From contig NZ_JBBOCA010000001.1 in assembly GCF_038002225.1 (NCBI RefSeq), positions 1,240,001 through 1,304,000 of the forward strand: a stretch of 64,000 nucleotides of DNA. The letters run 5' to 3'. The stretch comes from Paenibacillus sp. FSL R7-0204 (GTDB taxonomy: Bacteria; Bacillota; Bacilli; Paenibacillales; Paenibacillaceae). The position numbers were made by a program, and so were the translations under genes. Below, piece by piece: positions 1 to 7,764 of the stretch. Position 1 is the stretch's first letter, and the number at the start of each line of letters is the position of its first letter. The notes beneath the pieces are model-generated. The model was given only the letters and a program-made list of their open reading frames with translations, searched no databases and had not been told where the DNA came from.

Positions 1-1161
1 TGCCATGAGCCGCTCCTTGAGCTGATTAAGGAGCTTAGTGAGACCGGTGCCAGAACGGCTGCTATTCATTACGGGGCGCGCGGCTGGGTAGCCCATCATA
101 ATGTGGATCTGTGGAGGGCTTCCACACCGTCCGGCGGAGATGCCAGCTGGGCCTTCTGGCCAATGGGCGGCGTGTGGCTATGCCGCCACCTGTGGGAGCA
201 TTACGAATTCAACCCGGATATGAAGGTTTTGGCTGAGACCGCTTATCCGCTATTGAAGGGAGCTGCCCTCTTCTGCCTGGATTGGCTGGTGGAAGGACCG
301 GAGGGCCGGCTGGTTACCAGTCCGTCTACTTCGCCGGAGAACCGGTTCATCACGGAGGACGGCAGAGCGTGCAGTATATCTATGGGTTCGGCTATGGATA
401 TGAGCCTGATCGCTGAGTTGATGCAGCACTGCATGGAGGCTGGGCGCATTCTCGGCGTGGATTCTGAGCTTCAGGAGGAGCTGGAGCAGACACTTGCCCG
501 TCTATCTCCGCTGAAGATCAGCAAGGACGGAAGGGTGCAGGAATGGCTATATGACTTCGCCGAAGCGGAGCCGGGGCACCGCCATGTCTCCCATCTGTAC
601 AGCCTGTATCCGGGCAGCCGGATTAACAGGCGGGACACGCCGGAGCTGCTGGAAGCCAGCCGCATCACGCTGGAGCAGCGGGTTGCTTCCGGCGGGGGGC
701 ATACCGGCTGGAGCTGTGCTTGGCTGATCAACCTCTATGCCCGGCTCGCAGACGGCGATGCGGCTTACGGCTATGTGCGCACGCTGCTAACCCGCTCCGT
801 CTACCCCAACCTGTTCGATGCCCATCCGCCGTTTCAGATTGACGGTAATTTCGGTGTGGCCGCCGGCATCGCAGAGATGCTGTTGCAGAGTCATTTGGGC
901 GAGCTTACGCTGCTTCCGGCACTTCCGGGAGCCTGGAAGAACGGCCATATCCGCGGTCTGAAGGCGCGCGGAGGGTATGAAGTGGACCTGGAATGGGCCG
1001 CCGGAGTTCTGGTATTCGCGCGGATTACAGCCCGGTTCGATGGAACGCTGCGCCTCGGCTATACGCAAGAGCTGAAGCTGCAGCTAGCAGACGGCCGCCG
1101 CCAGGCGCTGAATGGTGTGCTTCAGGTTACGGCTGGCGGGGTTTACTCGGTGGGGGTGTGA
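1..1161 (+). CDS. Glycoside hydrolase family 95 (alpha-L-fucosidase-like), C-terminal part
   Basis: The reading frame is open from the first base, so the gene's 5' end lies outside the window. About 386 residues of the (alpha/alpha)6 barrel and the C-terminal beta domain are present. GH95 landmarks are visible: a HHNVDLW motif near the start (bases 91-111), TSPSTSPEN, where the Glu is the likely general acid, and QIDGNFG near base 838. Family members cleave terminal alpha-1,2-L-fucose or L-galactose from glycans; which sugar is used here cannot be read from the fragment. No terminator is obvious after the stop codon. Confidence 0.88.
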   Translation, partial: CHEPLLELIKELSETGARTAAIHYGARGWVAHHNVDLWRASTPSGGDASWAFWPMGGVWLCRHLWEHYEFNPDMKVLAETAYPLLKGAALFCLDWLVEGPEGRLVTSPSTSPENRFITEDGRACSISMGSAMDMSLIAELMQHCMEAGRILGVDSELQEELEQTLARLSPLKISKDGRVQEWLYDFAEAEPGHRHVSHLYSLYPGSRINRRDTPELLEASRITLEQRVASGGGHTGWSCAWLINLYARLADGDAAYGYVRTLLTRSVYPNLFDAHPPFQIDGNFGVAAGIAEMLLQSHLGELTLLPALPGAWKNGHIRGLKARGGYEVDLEWAAGVLVFARITARFDGTLRLGYTQELKLQLADGRRQALNGVLQVTAGGVYSVGV

Positions 1162-1230
1162 TCAACTAAAGGTACAAGTGACTTGGGGAGGGGGAGAATT
1201 GCTTATTATGCACGGAGAGGGCAGAGCCGA

Positions 1231-1292
1231 TATAATGGATAGCATAGACAACAACCCCTGCTTATTCTTCAGGTTCGGGTTGTAAACAGGGG
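1231..1292 (+). promoter_or_regulatory. Possible -10 box and leader with competing hairpins before the transglutaminase gene
   Basis: A perfect TATAAT occurs at 1231-1236, with no convincing -35 box. Downstream, ACAACCC (1251-1257) can pair with GGGTTGT (1277-1283). The overlapping CCCCTG (1255-1260) can instead pair with CAGGGG (1287-1292). The two hairpins exclude each other, as in a conformational switch, but there is no T-run. The region 1162-1362 otherwise holds nothing recognisable. Confidence 0.3.
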
Positions 1293-1362
1293 ATTATTGG
1301 CATTTAATAAAGAGTATACGGCTATAGCCGATGATATAGATTGCAGGAGGCGTGCGGATCAT

Positions 1363-2502
1363 ATGGGGAAGAGACAGGGATCGCTGATGAAGACAGCGGT
1401 TGGACTTATGCTTGTGTTTGCAGCTATACCGCCTGCGACGTACTGGGGATACGAGCATGCGTATGCTGCAGCGGATTCGGCAGTGGTGCAGACCACACAA
1501 GGAATGACGCAGAAGCTGACCGGTGCGATGAGTAACCGCAGAGAGACAATTACCTTCACTTATCAGGGCAAGACCGCCAAGCTGAAGAGTGAGATCCAGA
1601 CAGCGATCAATCAGGCGATGGGGAGCGACCCGTACCTGTATTATATTATTGACAGCTATGCCTTCTCATACCGTGGAAGCACGCGGGCTGTTCATGTGAC
1701 GGTTCAGGTGGAATACCGGGAGACGCTGCAGCAGACAGCATATGTTAACAAGCAGGTGAAGGCTATTCTGCAGCAGATCATAACACCGGGAATGAACAAT
1801 CACCAGAAGGTAAAAGCGATCCACGACTGGGTCGTCCTGAATTTTGAATATGATCACTCGCACCGTAAATACACCGCTTTTGAGGGACTTCAGACCGGGA
1901 GTGCGGTCTGCCAGGGCTATACGCTGCTAACCTATAAGCTGCTGCTGGGGGCGGGGATTCCGAACAGAGTTGTGGAAGGAACGGCCAGGGCCGCAGACGG
2001 TGTGACCCAGTCGCATGCCTGGAATTTGGTGCTTTTGAACGGGGCATGGTATCATCTCGACACCACTTGGGATGACCCGGACCCGAGTCCGGAGGGCGGA
2101 ATCAGTACGCTCTATTACATGAGGACGGATGCCCAGATGCGGCTTGACCACACTTGGACCAAGTCCTATCCGGCGGCCTCCACCAATTATGCCCAGACCT
2201 TGTCTAAGCTGGTCAATCAAGGGGGCCAGGGGGTGGAGGCATACAAGACGCTCCAGAAGGATCTGAATTACTGGCTGTACGAGGAGAATATGGTGGTTTC
2301 GTCGGCGGAACAGCTCAAGGAGCTGGCGAAGCAGGCGGCAGACGCCGGACAGCAATCGCTGCTGTTCCGCTATCGCGGAAGCGACAAGCTGCTGAGGCAG
2401 GATCTGCAGGGGCTCTACGGGCTGGGACTGAACAACCTGGCCTTCAACAGCTCGCCGTTCGAGAATACAGGAGATCTTAAGGTATATGTGACCTGGAAAT
2501 AA
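1363..2502 (+). CDS. Secreted transglutaminase-like cysteine protease-fold protein
   Basis: This is a 379-residue protein with a basic N-terminus and a hydrophobic segment (about residues 8-35) ending in a signal-peptide-like AYAA. The transglutaminase-like core in the middle contains the expected triad: Cys in AVCQGYTLL, His in QSHAWNLV and Asp in HLDTTWDDP. Such domains act as peptidases or cross-linking enzymes at the cell surface; the substrate is unknown. The frame is open from a TTG at 1297, but the ATG at 1363 is preferred because AGGAGG sits 12 bases upstream and the signal peptide starts there. The C-terminal 110 residues have no recognised domain. Confidence 0.82.
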   Translation: MGKRQGSLMKTAVGLMLVFAAIPPATYWGYEHAYAAADSAVVQTTQGMTQKLTGAMSNRRETITFTYQGKTAKLKSEIQTAINQAMGSDPYLYYIIDSYAFSYRGSTRAVHVTVQVEYRETLQQTAYVNKQVKAILQQIITPGMNNHQKVKAIHDWVVLNFEYDHSHRKYTAFEGLQTGSAVCQGYTLLTYKLLLGAGIPNRVVEGTARAADGVTQSHAWNLVLLNGAWYHLDTTWDDPDPSPEGGISTLYYMRTDAQMRLDHTWTKSYPAASTNYAQTLSKLVNQGGQGVEAYKTLQKDLNYWLYEENMVVSSAEQLKELAKQAADAGQQSLLFRYRGSDKLLRQDLQGLYGLGLNNLAFNSSPFENTGDLKVYVTWK

Positions 2503-2541
2503 AAGAGTGTCAGCTACCCGGCGAACCAGCCAGGTGGAGTC

Positions 2542-2859
2542 TCAGGCATTGGTCTCCAGGAATTGAATGGTCTGAAGCTTGTTTGTTGAAGGGTTGAAGC
2601 GGACCATCACGAATACGCCGAATTCCCGGCCCGCCTTGCTGCGGACCAGCAGCTTGAACTTCTCTTCTGTAAGCTTCGGCTTGATCTGGGTCCGGCCGAT
2701 GTGCTTGTAATCGATGATTTCGGCGTTGTATTTCTGCTGCGTCTCTTTCACGGCCAGGGTTCCCCACCGGGCATAGTCAGGTGCAGCGGAGCTGGGGTTT
2801 ACCGGGTTGCTCAGGATCAGGGCTAACGTCAGCAAGGCTACTGTCCATATTTTTTTCAT
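2542..2859 (-). CDS. DUF3889 family secreted protein (YqzG/YhdC-like)
   Basis: A small 105-residue protein with a cleavable signal peptide (MKKIWTVALLTLALI, then PSSAAP). The mature part carries the family pattern: WGTLAVKETQQKYNAEIIDYKHIGRT, split here as WGTLAVKE and IIDYKHIGRT, followed by EKFKLLVR and FGVFV. The family is known from Bacillus YqzG/YhdC and has no assigned function. Two ATG codons lie in tandem. The second (2859) is preferred because AAGGAGG is 5 bases from it and only 2 bases from the first. Confidence 0.78.
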   Translation of the reverse strand: MKKIWTVALLTLALILSNPVNPSSAAPDYARWGTLAVKETQQKYNAEIIDYKHIGRTQIKPKLTEEKFKLLVRSKAGREFGVFVMVRFNPSTNKLQTIQFLETNA

Positions 2860-2945
2860 CATTGCCTCCTTGAGCTGGAATTACAGGTTAGCGTCCCCCG
2901 GCACCCTCGCCTTTATGCGACTCCCTAGAGCGCAGCTCTGGGGTT

Positions 2946-3233
2946 TTAGTGTTTTCCGAACCCGTCCTCACAGGTAATATCCATCTTTAGAAGCTGGTAA
3001 AGAGACTGCTTGGAAGCCTCCAAGTTTTTTTGTGCGTCTTCAATTTCAGCTATTTTAGCCGTTATGATAAGTGTCTGTTCATCCTTAAGATAAGTAATAA
3101 TCTCCGGGACATAATTCCGGTAATTATTTTCTTCTCTAAGGACATACTCTTCTGTAATAAGGCCGATTTTCTCATAATAACGCAGAGTCGATATCGGAAG
3201 ATCAGCCCTTTGGGCGACTTCACTGGTTTTCAT
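2946..3233 (-). CDS. MerR-family regulator, shortened (internal deletion likely)
   Basis: Residues 1-40 form a typical MerR helix-turn-helix and wing (MKTSEVAQRADLPISTLRYYE, and NNYRNY). The protein is only 95 residues long, against about 120-140 normally. After YVPEIITYLKD it passes straight into the C-terminal dimerisation helix (EQTLIITAKIAEIEDAQKNL). The segment that usually holds the second DNA-binding helix pair, with its LGxSLxEI pattern, is missing while the frame is kept. This suggests an in-frame deletion of roughly 25-30 codons. It is divergent from the nitroreductase gene, which a MerR protein in this position would normally control. Whether the shortened protein still binds DNA is uncertain. 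Confidence 0.75.
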   Translation of the reverse strand: MKTSEVAQRADLPISTLRYYEKIGLITEEYVLREENNYRNYVPEIITYLKDEQTLIITAKIAEIEDAQKNLEASKQSLYQLLKMDITCEDGFGKH

Positions 3234-3345
3234 GGCAATCCCCCCATCATTGTGCTTGCTATGAAGTATACTTTATAGTTTACAATTCTTCTAGTGACGA
3301 TACGTCGTCAAGAACATTCCATAAAGATAAAAGGAGAGAAATGAT

Positions 3346-3996
3346 ATGAGCAACATGACAGGTAAATTCCACACCACCAACGATTTCAACGAAATTGTCC
3401 TGGAGCGCCGCTCCGTGAAAGTCTATGATCCCGAGGTGAAAATCAGCAGAGAGGAGCTGACAGAGATTCTGGCAGAGGCTTCCCGTGCCCCCTCTTCCGT
3501 CAACATGCAGCCATGGCGTTTCCTGGTTATTGACAGCGCTGAAGGCAAAGCAAAGCTCGCACCGCTGGCTGCCTTCAACCAGACTCAGGCGTTAACTTCC
3601 TCGGCTGTTATTGCGATATTTTATGATACGAATAACGTTGAATATATGGACGAAATTTTCGGCAAAGCTGTAGAGCTTGGGTACATGCCCCGCGAGGTAA
3701 TGGAAATGCAGCTGCAGCAGGTCAAGCCTTATTATGCGAAGATTTCCGCATCCGATTTGCGGGATGTGAATCTGATTGACTCGGGGCTTGTAGCGATGCA
3801 GTTAATGCTGGTGGCCCGCGCCCACGGATACGATACCAACCCGATGGCCGGCTATGACAAGGAGCATATTGCCGAAGTGTTCGGCCTGGACAAGGAACGG
3901 TTCCAGCCGGTCATGCTGATCTCGATAGGCAAGGCTGCCAAGGAGGGGTATCCTTCCTACCGTCTGCCGGTCGATACGATCACAACCTGGGCATAA
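3346..3996 (+). CDS. Nitroreductase family FMN-dependent oxidoreductase
   Basis: A 216-residue protein matching the nitroreductase fold: an N-terminal LERRSVKVYDP FMN-contact motif, then EASRAPSSVNMQPWRF, and a C-terminal DTNPMAGYDKEHIAEVFGL followed by PVMLISIGKA. Members reduce nitro-aromatics, quinones or flavins with NAD(P)H in the cytoplasm. Start choice is supported by AAAGGAGAG upstream. It is transcribed divergently from the shortened MerR gene and ends at a strong terminator, so it is probably a single-gene unit. Confidence 0.88.
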   Translation: MSNMTGKFHTTNDFNEIVLERRSVKVYDPEVKISREELTEILAEASRAPSSVNMQPWRFLVIDSAEGKAKLAPLAAFNQTQALTSSAVIAIFYDTNNVEYMDEIFGKAVELGYMPREVMEMQLQQVKPYYAKISASDLRDVNLIDSGLVAMQLMLVARAHGYDTNPMAGYDKEHIAEVFGLDKERFQPVMLISIGKAAKEGYPSYRLPVDTITTWA

Positions 3997-4040
3997 TCAG
4001 TAGCTGCAGGGATTCCCCCGAATAGAACTTATATTTATAA

Positions 4041-4085
4041 AGACCGGTTTTGGCCCGCTGCTGCGGGATCAAAACCGGTCTTTTG
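4041..4085. terminator. Rho-independent terminator after the nitroreductase
   Basis: AGACCGGTTTT at 4041-4051 pairs with AAAACCGGTCT at 4071-4081 and a T-run follows. The A-run on the left lets it also serve the convergent lysP-like gene. Confidence 0.85.
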
Positions 4086-4100
4086 CTGTGCTGCAATGAA

Positions 4101-5588
4101 TCAGTCTGCGTGGGTGCTTAGATCACACTTATCGAGGGGGATAAGGCTGCTCTTGCGGAACCAGCCATAGCCCAGCCAGATTAGCAGGAACAGCGGCACA
4201 CTGACGTAGGAGACAAGAATGCCATACCAGTCGATCTTCGCACCGGTGAAGGCGCCCATGTTCTGGCCGAAAACGGCTACCATACACAGAGCGAAGGCAA
4301 ACAACGGACCGAACGGGAACCATCTCGCCCGGTAAGGCAGCTCCTCCAGCGAATGGCCCTGCTTCACGAAGGCCCGGCGGAACCGGTAATGGCAGACGGC
4401 AATCCCCAGCCAGTTGATGAAGCCGCACATCCCGGAAGCGTTAAGCAGCCAATTGTACACTGCGCCATCTCCGAAGAAGGAGGCAAGGAAGGCGAGCATG
4501 CCGACAGCGGTAGTCACGAGCAGTGCGCCTACAGGAACACCTCTGCGGTTCAGCTTGCCGAGCGCGCGCGGTGCCATTCCATCCTTGGCCATGGCGTACA
4601 GGACACGGGTGGAGGCATACATCCCGGAGTTTCCGGCAGACAGCACGGAGCTGAGAATCACGGCATTCATTACCGAGGCGGCAATCGCCAGCCCTGCTTT
4701 GTTGAAGACGATTGTGAACGGGCTGACGCCGATATCATCAATACCGCCGCGGAGCAGATCGGGATTCGTATAAGGAATCAGCATACCGATGACGGCAATG
4801 GCGAAAATATAGAAGATCAGGATGCGCCAGAACACCTGGCGGATCGCAATCGGCACGTTGCGGCGCGGATTCTCGCTCTCTCCGGCGGCTACGCCGACCA
4901 GCTCCGTTCCCTGGAAGGAGAACCCGGCGGCCATGAAGACCCCGACGAAGGCGAAGAAGCCGCCATGGAAGGAGCTGCCTCCGAGCTCAAAGTTGCTGAA
5001 GCCCACCGCCTTGCCGCCCAGAATCCCGAAGATCATCAGGACGCCGACCGTCAAGAAGACGACCACCGTAATAATCTTGATAATGGCGAACCAGTATTCC
5101 GACTCGCCATACCCCCGCGCAGAGAGGAAGTTCAGGCCGAACATGAGCGCCAGGAAGAGCAGGCTCCACAGGAACGAAGGACTGTCCGGGAACCAGTACT
5201 TAATGATAACGGTGGCTGCTGAGAGTTCGGCTGCAATGGTTACTGCCCAGTTGTACCAGAAGTTCCAGCCGATAGCGAAGCCGAAGGCGGGGCTGACGAA
5301 CCGTGTACCGTAAGTGCTGAAGGAACCGGAATCGGGCAGATAGGTTGCCAGCTCCCCAAGGCTGGTCATCAGAAAATAGACCATAATGCCGACGGCCGTG
5401 TAGGCGAGCAGGGCTCCGCCCGGACCGGAGGAGGCGATGGCCCCGCCGCTGGCGAGGAACAGTCCGGTTCCGATCGAGCCGCCGAGGGCGATCATGGTCA
5501 GATGTCTTGCTTTGAAGGATTTGCGCAGGCCCGGCGTATTGGCGTTACCTGCCTGTACTGCCGGCCGTTTAGGCTGCTGTGCTTGCAT
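4101..5588 (-). CDS. lysP: Lysine-specific permease (APC superfamily)
   Basis: A 495-residue, 12-helix amino-acid permease, strongly resembling E. coli LysP in the N-terminal part: KARHLTMIALGGSIGTGLF, MVYFLMTSLGELATY, then GWNFWYNWAVTIA and RGYGESEYWFAIIKI. It imports lysine by proton symport across the cytoplasmic membrane. The frame stays open upstream to 5759, but that stretch is the riboswitch leader. The start at 5588 follows AAGGGAG at a 10-11 base distance. Its identity as a lysine permease is supported independently by the lysine riboswitch and terminator in front of it. Confidence 0.92.
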   Translation of the reverse strand: MQAQQPKRPAVQAGNANTPGLRKSFKARHLTMIALGGSIGTGLFLASGGAIASSGPGGALLAYTAVGIMVYFLMTSLGELATYLPDSGSFSTYGTRFVSPAFGFAIGWNFWYNWAVTIAAELSAATVIIKYWFPDSPSFLWSLLFLALMFGLNFLSARGYGESEYWFAIIKIITVVVFLTVGVLMIFGILGGKAVGFSNFELGGSSFHGGFFAFVGVFMAAGFSFQGTELVGVAAGESENPRRNVPIAIRQVFWRILIFYIFAIAVIGMLIPYTNPDLLRGGIDDIGVSPFTIVFNKAGLAIAASVMNAVILSSVLSAGNSGMYASTRVLYAMAKDGMAPRALGKLNRRGVPVGALLVTTAVGMLAFLASFFGDGAVYNWLLNASGMCGFINWLGIAVCHYRFRRAFVKQGHSLEELPYRARWFPFGPLFAFALCMVAVFGQNMGAFTGAKIDWYGILVSYVSVPLFLLIWLGYGWFRKSSLIPLDKCDLSTHAD

Positions 5589-5682
5589 GAATAAGACACT
5601 CCCTTTAGATTGATGGTTCTGTTCACAGGGGGAGTGCCGCTGCCTGCATGTGCCGGTGTCTTCTTCCCGGCATGCTGCACGC

Positions 5683-5711
5683 AAAAAAACCGCAGACGGA
5701 CGCTGCGGTTT
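5683..5711 (-). terminator. Leader terminator of the lysine riboswitch
   Basis: On the minus strand AACCGCAG (5710-5703) pairs with CTGCGGTT (5695-5688), followed by seven T residues. It lies between the aptamer and lysP, as expected for control by transcription termination. Confidence 0.85.
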
Positions 5712-5744
5712 CCTGATTATAGGCTCCGCATCATACTCCCTGTT

Positions 5745-5978
5745 AAGATAGCGCAACACGGTGCAGCTCCCGCAGTCTCCTGACAGGCAGTATGCACAGT
5801 GACAGTTCCGCGCCTTTCGGCAAACGGCCCCAATCGTAGCTGCGGACTAAGAGCAGCAGTTACAATTTCGGCGGATATTCCTTTGGGCGCGTATCACCGA
5901 TGGCTCTTAGGCATCTCCACGCGCTTACTCTTCTTATCCGCGACCTCTACCTCATCCTAGGTATGATGAGGCTATCTT
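5745..5978 (-). promoter_or_regulatory. Lysine riboswitch (L-box)
   Basis: The minus strand carries the conserved L-box elements in order: GTAGAGGTCGCGG, AAGAGTAAGC, CCAAAGGAATATCCGCCGAA, GGGGCCG, GCCGAAAGGC, ACTGTCACT and CTGTCAGGAGACTGC. The outer closing stem is AAGATAGC (5978-5971) with GCTATCTT (5752-5745). Between outer stem and core sits an extra short hairpin (CTCATC/GATGAG). Ligand binding should favour the downstream terminator and repress lysP when lysine is plentiful. The element was recognised by eye, without a covariance-model search. Confidence 0.85.
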
Positions 5979-6054
5979 TGAACGATTTGAACAACAGGAA
6001 TCAGTATAATGCATACCGGCTTCTCAGGCAATGACAAAATACGGCAGGTTCACG

Positions 6055-7188
6055 TCAGCTCCGCCGCCGCTCTGACATCTGCTGCCAGACAGTGCCCGCC
6101 GCTTCCTCGCCGGACAGAATCCGCTCCAGCGCCATCTTGGCCTGGAGCCCGACCTCGAATTCGGGGTCTTCCGCAGCAACGCTAAGCGCGTCCTGGGCCT
6201 CAGCGGTCCCGACTTCGTAGAGGAAGCGTGCCGCCCGCCAGCGCACCAGCTTGCTGGCATCACTCAGCGACGCCGTCATCACCGGCGTCGCCGCCGGGTC
6301 GCCGATGTCGGAGAGCGTGTCCCCGGCGGTGCGCCGCACGGCCGGGGCGCTGTCCTTCATCGCCTCATAGAGAAGCTCCATCGCACCGGGCGTGCGGATG
6401 TCGCCCAGGTACACGACCGCCAATCTGCGGATCTGCAGCTTGGGGTCGTGCAGAGCCGCCCGCAGCTCCGGCAGGAGCTGCTCGCCCGGCGCCAGATCCT
6501 CCAGCGCGGCATAGCGCACGCGCCAATCCTCGGCGTGCAGGTCTCGCAGCAGCTCGGCCTGCTCTTTCTTGTGCCGCTGCTCGACGAACTCGCCGGCAGC
6601 CCCGTGCGCGATGGCCTGCTGCACGAGGGAGTCGAGGCGTTCCTGCGGATACGCCGCCTCCAGCTCCTGCTCGACCTCGCGGGCAATCTCCGGCGGCTCG
6701 CCGTAGCGTACGCCGTAATCGCTGAGCTTGCGCTCTTTGATCATCACGGCGCTGGCCACATCGGTCACCGCCTGGGTGAAGCGGCTGGAAAGGGCGATGC
6801 GCTCCTCCTTCGCGCCGGTCTTGACCCGGATCTGAATCGGGATGCCGCGGAACATCTGCACGAACACCTGGGACTCCCCGAAGTGGGCGCCGTCATTCTC
6901 ATCGCCAAGACTATATTCCGCGCTGAGGCCGTCCGCCCCGAAGCGGTTCTGGACCTCGCGCAGAATTGCAGCCCAGTCGGCACTGCCCTTGCGCTCCAGC
7001 GCGGCGAAGTCAGCGGCATGATAAATACTGGTCACGCCCGGAATCTCCAGCATCTCCTGCGCCCAGGAAGGGGCGGAGCGCCGGGTCTCCGGGGTATAGG
7101 TCCGGCGGATACCGGGGGCAAGGCTTTCGTCCAGATGAAGCTTCATGGTATTTGGACTCGGTGTCGGTTCAATAAATGTAATCTTCAT
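6055..7188 (-). CDS. CvfC-like conserved virulence factor: NFU N-terminal domain plus HEAT repeats
   Basis: 377 residues. Residues 1-90 resemble the N-terminal domain of NFU scaffold proteins (MKITFIEPTPSPNTMKLHLD, then GVTSIYHAADF). About residues 205-365 form HEAT-type helical repeats (for example WRVRYAALEDLA, LQIRRLAVVYLGDI and PAVRRTAGDTLSDIG). The same architecture occurs in Staphylococcus CvfC and B. subtilis YpgR; their biochemical role is unclear. AAGGAG lies 7 bases before the ATG. The gene is very GC-rich, which creates long antisense open frames that are not real. Confidence 0.85.
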   Translation of the reverse strand: MKITFIEPTPSPNTMKLHLDESLAPGIRRTYTPETRRSAPSWAQEMLEIPGVTSIYHAADFAALERKGSADWAAILREVQNRFGADGLSAEYSLGDENDGAHFGESQVFVQMFRGIPIQIRVKTGAKEERIALSSRFTQAVTDVASAVMIKERKLSDYGVRYGEPPEIAREVEQELEAAYPQERLDSLVQQAIAHGAAGEFVEQRHKKEQAELLRDLHAEDWRVRYAALEDLAPGEQLLPELRAALHDPKLQIRRLAVVYLGDIRTPGAMELLYEAMKDSAPAVRRTAGDTLSDIGDPAATPVMTASLSDASKLVRWRAARFLYEVGTAEAQDALSVAAEDPEFEVGLQAKMALERILSGEEAAGTVWQQMSERRRS

Positions 7189-7332
7189 ATGTCAGCTCCT
7201 TGGGTTATATGGCATAAGTTCCGTCCTGCGTTACCCGCATTTTACCTCATTTGAGCGGGTGAATACAAAGGGCGGAGGCCTGAACCCGCTAAAATTTTAA
7301 ATAGTTGAATTAGTTGATACAGCAACGCAAAC

Positions 7333-7512
7333 GGAAATGTTGCACATTTTGCAATTTTGACTTCTTAAATAACCGGGGTGTTAGGGGAATGTTGCATGAA
7401 ATGCAGGAATTGTCCCGCTTCGGCCTCATGGTGGAGTATAATTGCTGACATTTATACAACAATCCTGGATATGAGGCCGAGATTGGGAGGGAATGTTGCA
7501 ATTCGTGCAGGA
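7333..7512. repeat. Three copies of a TGCA-N5-TGCA intergenic motif
   Basis: Copies of 24 bases lie at 7333-7356, 7385-7408 and 7489-7512. The last two share GGGAATGTTGCA, a 5-base variable centre (TGAAA or ATTCG), then TGCAGGA; the first is more diverged. A looser TTTGCA-TTTTGCA pattern recurs near 7640-7680. Between copies 2 and 3, CGGCCTCAT (7421-7429) is inverted at 7471-7479. The whole 7189-7764 gap has no convincing gene. These may be protein-binding sites or a dispersed repeat family. Confidence 0.6.
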
Positions 7513-7764
7513 TTTTATCGAATCCCGCTACCGCCCGCTAAATCCGCATCATTTACCATCCTGCCTGACAAAAGAAGCCCGGACGTTTCCCGCCCGGCTA
7601 TTTGGGTACAATTTGTAATGAGTGCCCTGTAGTTTCTATGGGGTTTGCAGGTTTTGCAGGGCCCTGTAATTTTGCAAATGATTCTGCGGAACCCTATAGT
7701 TAAGATATGTGGTTTGCCGCCCGGCAACAGAAACGGCAGATCTGCTATAAGGAGTGGTTCTTGT

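Noticed and set aside
4353..5222. 289-residue open frame on the plus strand
   Set aside because: It lies antisense to the LysP-type permease, has no ribosome site and a composition typical of a mirrored GC-rich gene.
5589..5759. 57-codon N-terminal extension of the permease
   Set aside because: It is the riboswitch leader and terminator; the true start follows AAGGGAG at 5588.
6228..7254. Two plus-strand open frames opposite the CvfC-like gene
   Set aside because: Very Ala/Arg/Pro-rich or unlike any protein; they arise from the high GC content of the minus-strand gene.
7333..7512. CRISPR array
   Set aside because: The repeats are only 24 bases with unequal spacers of 28 and 80 bases, and no cas genes are near.
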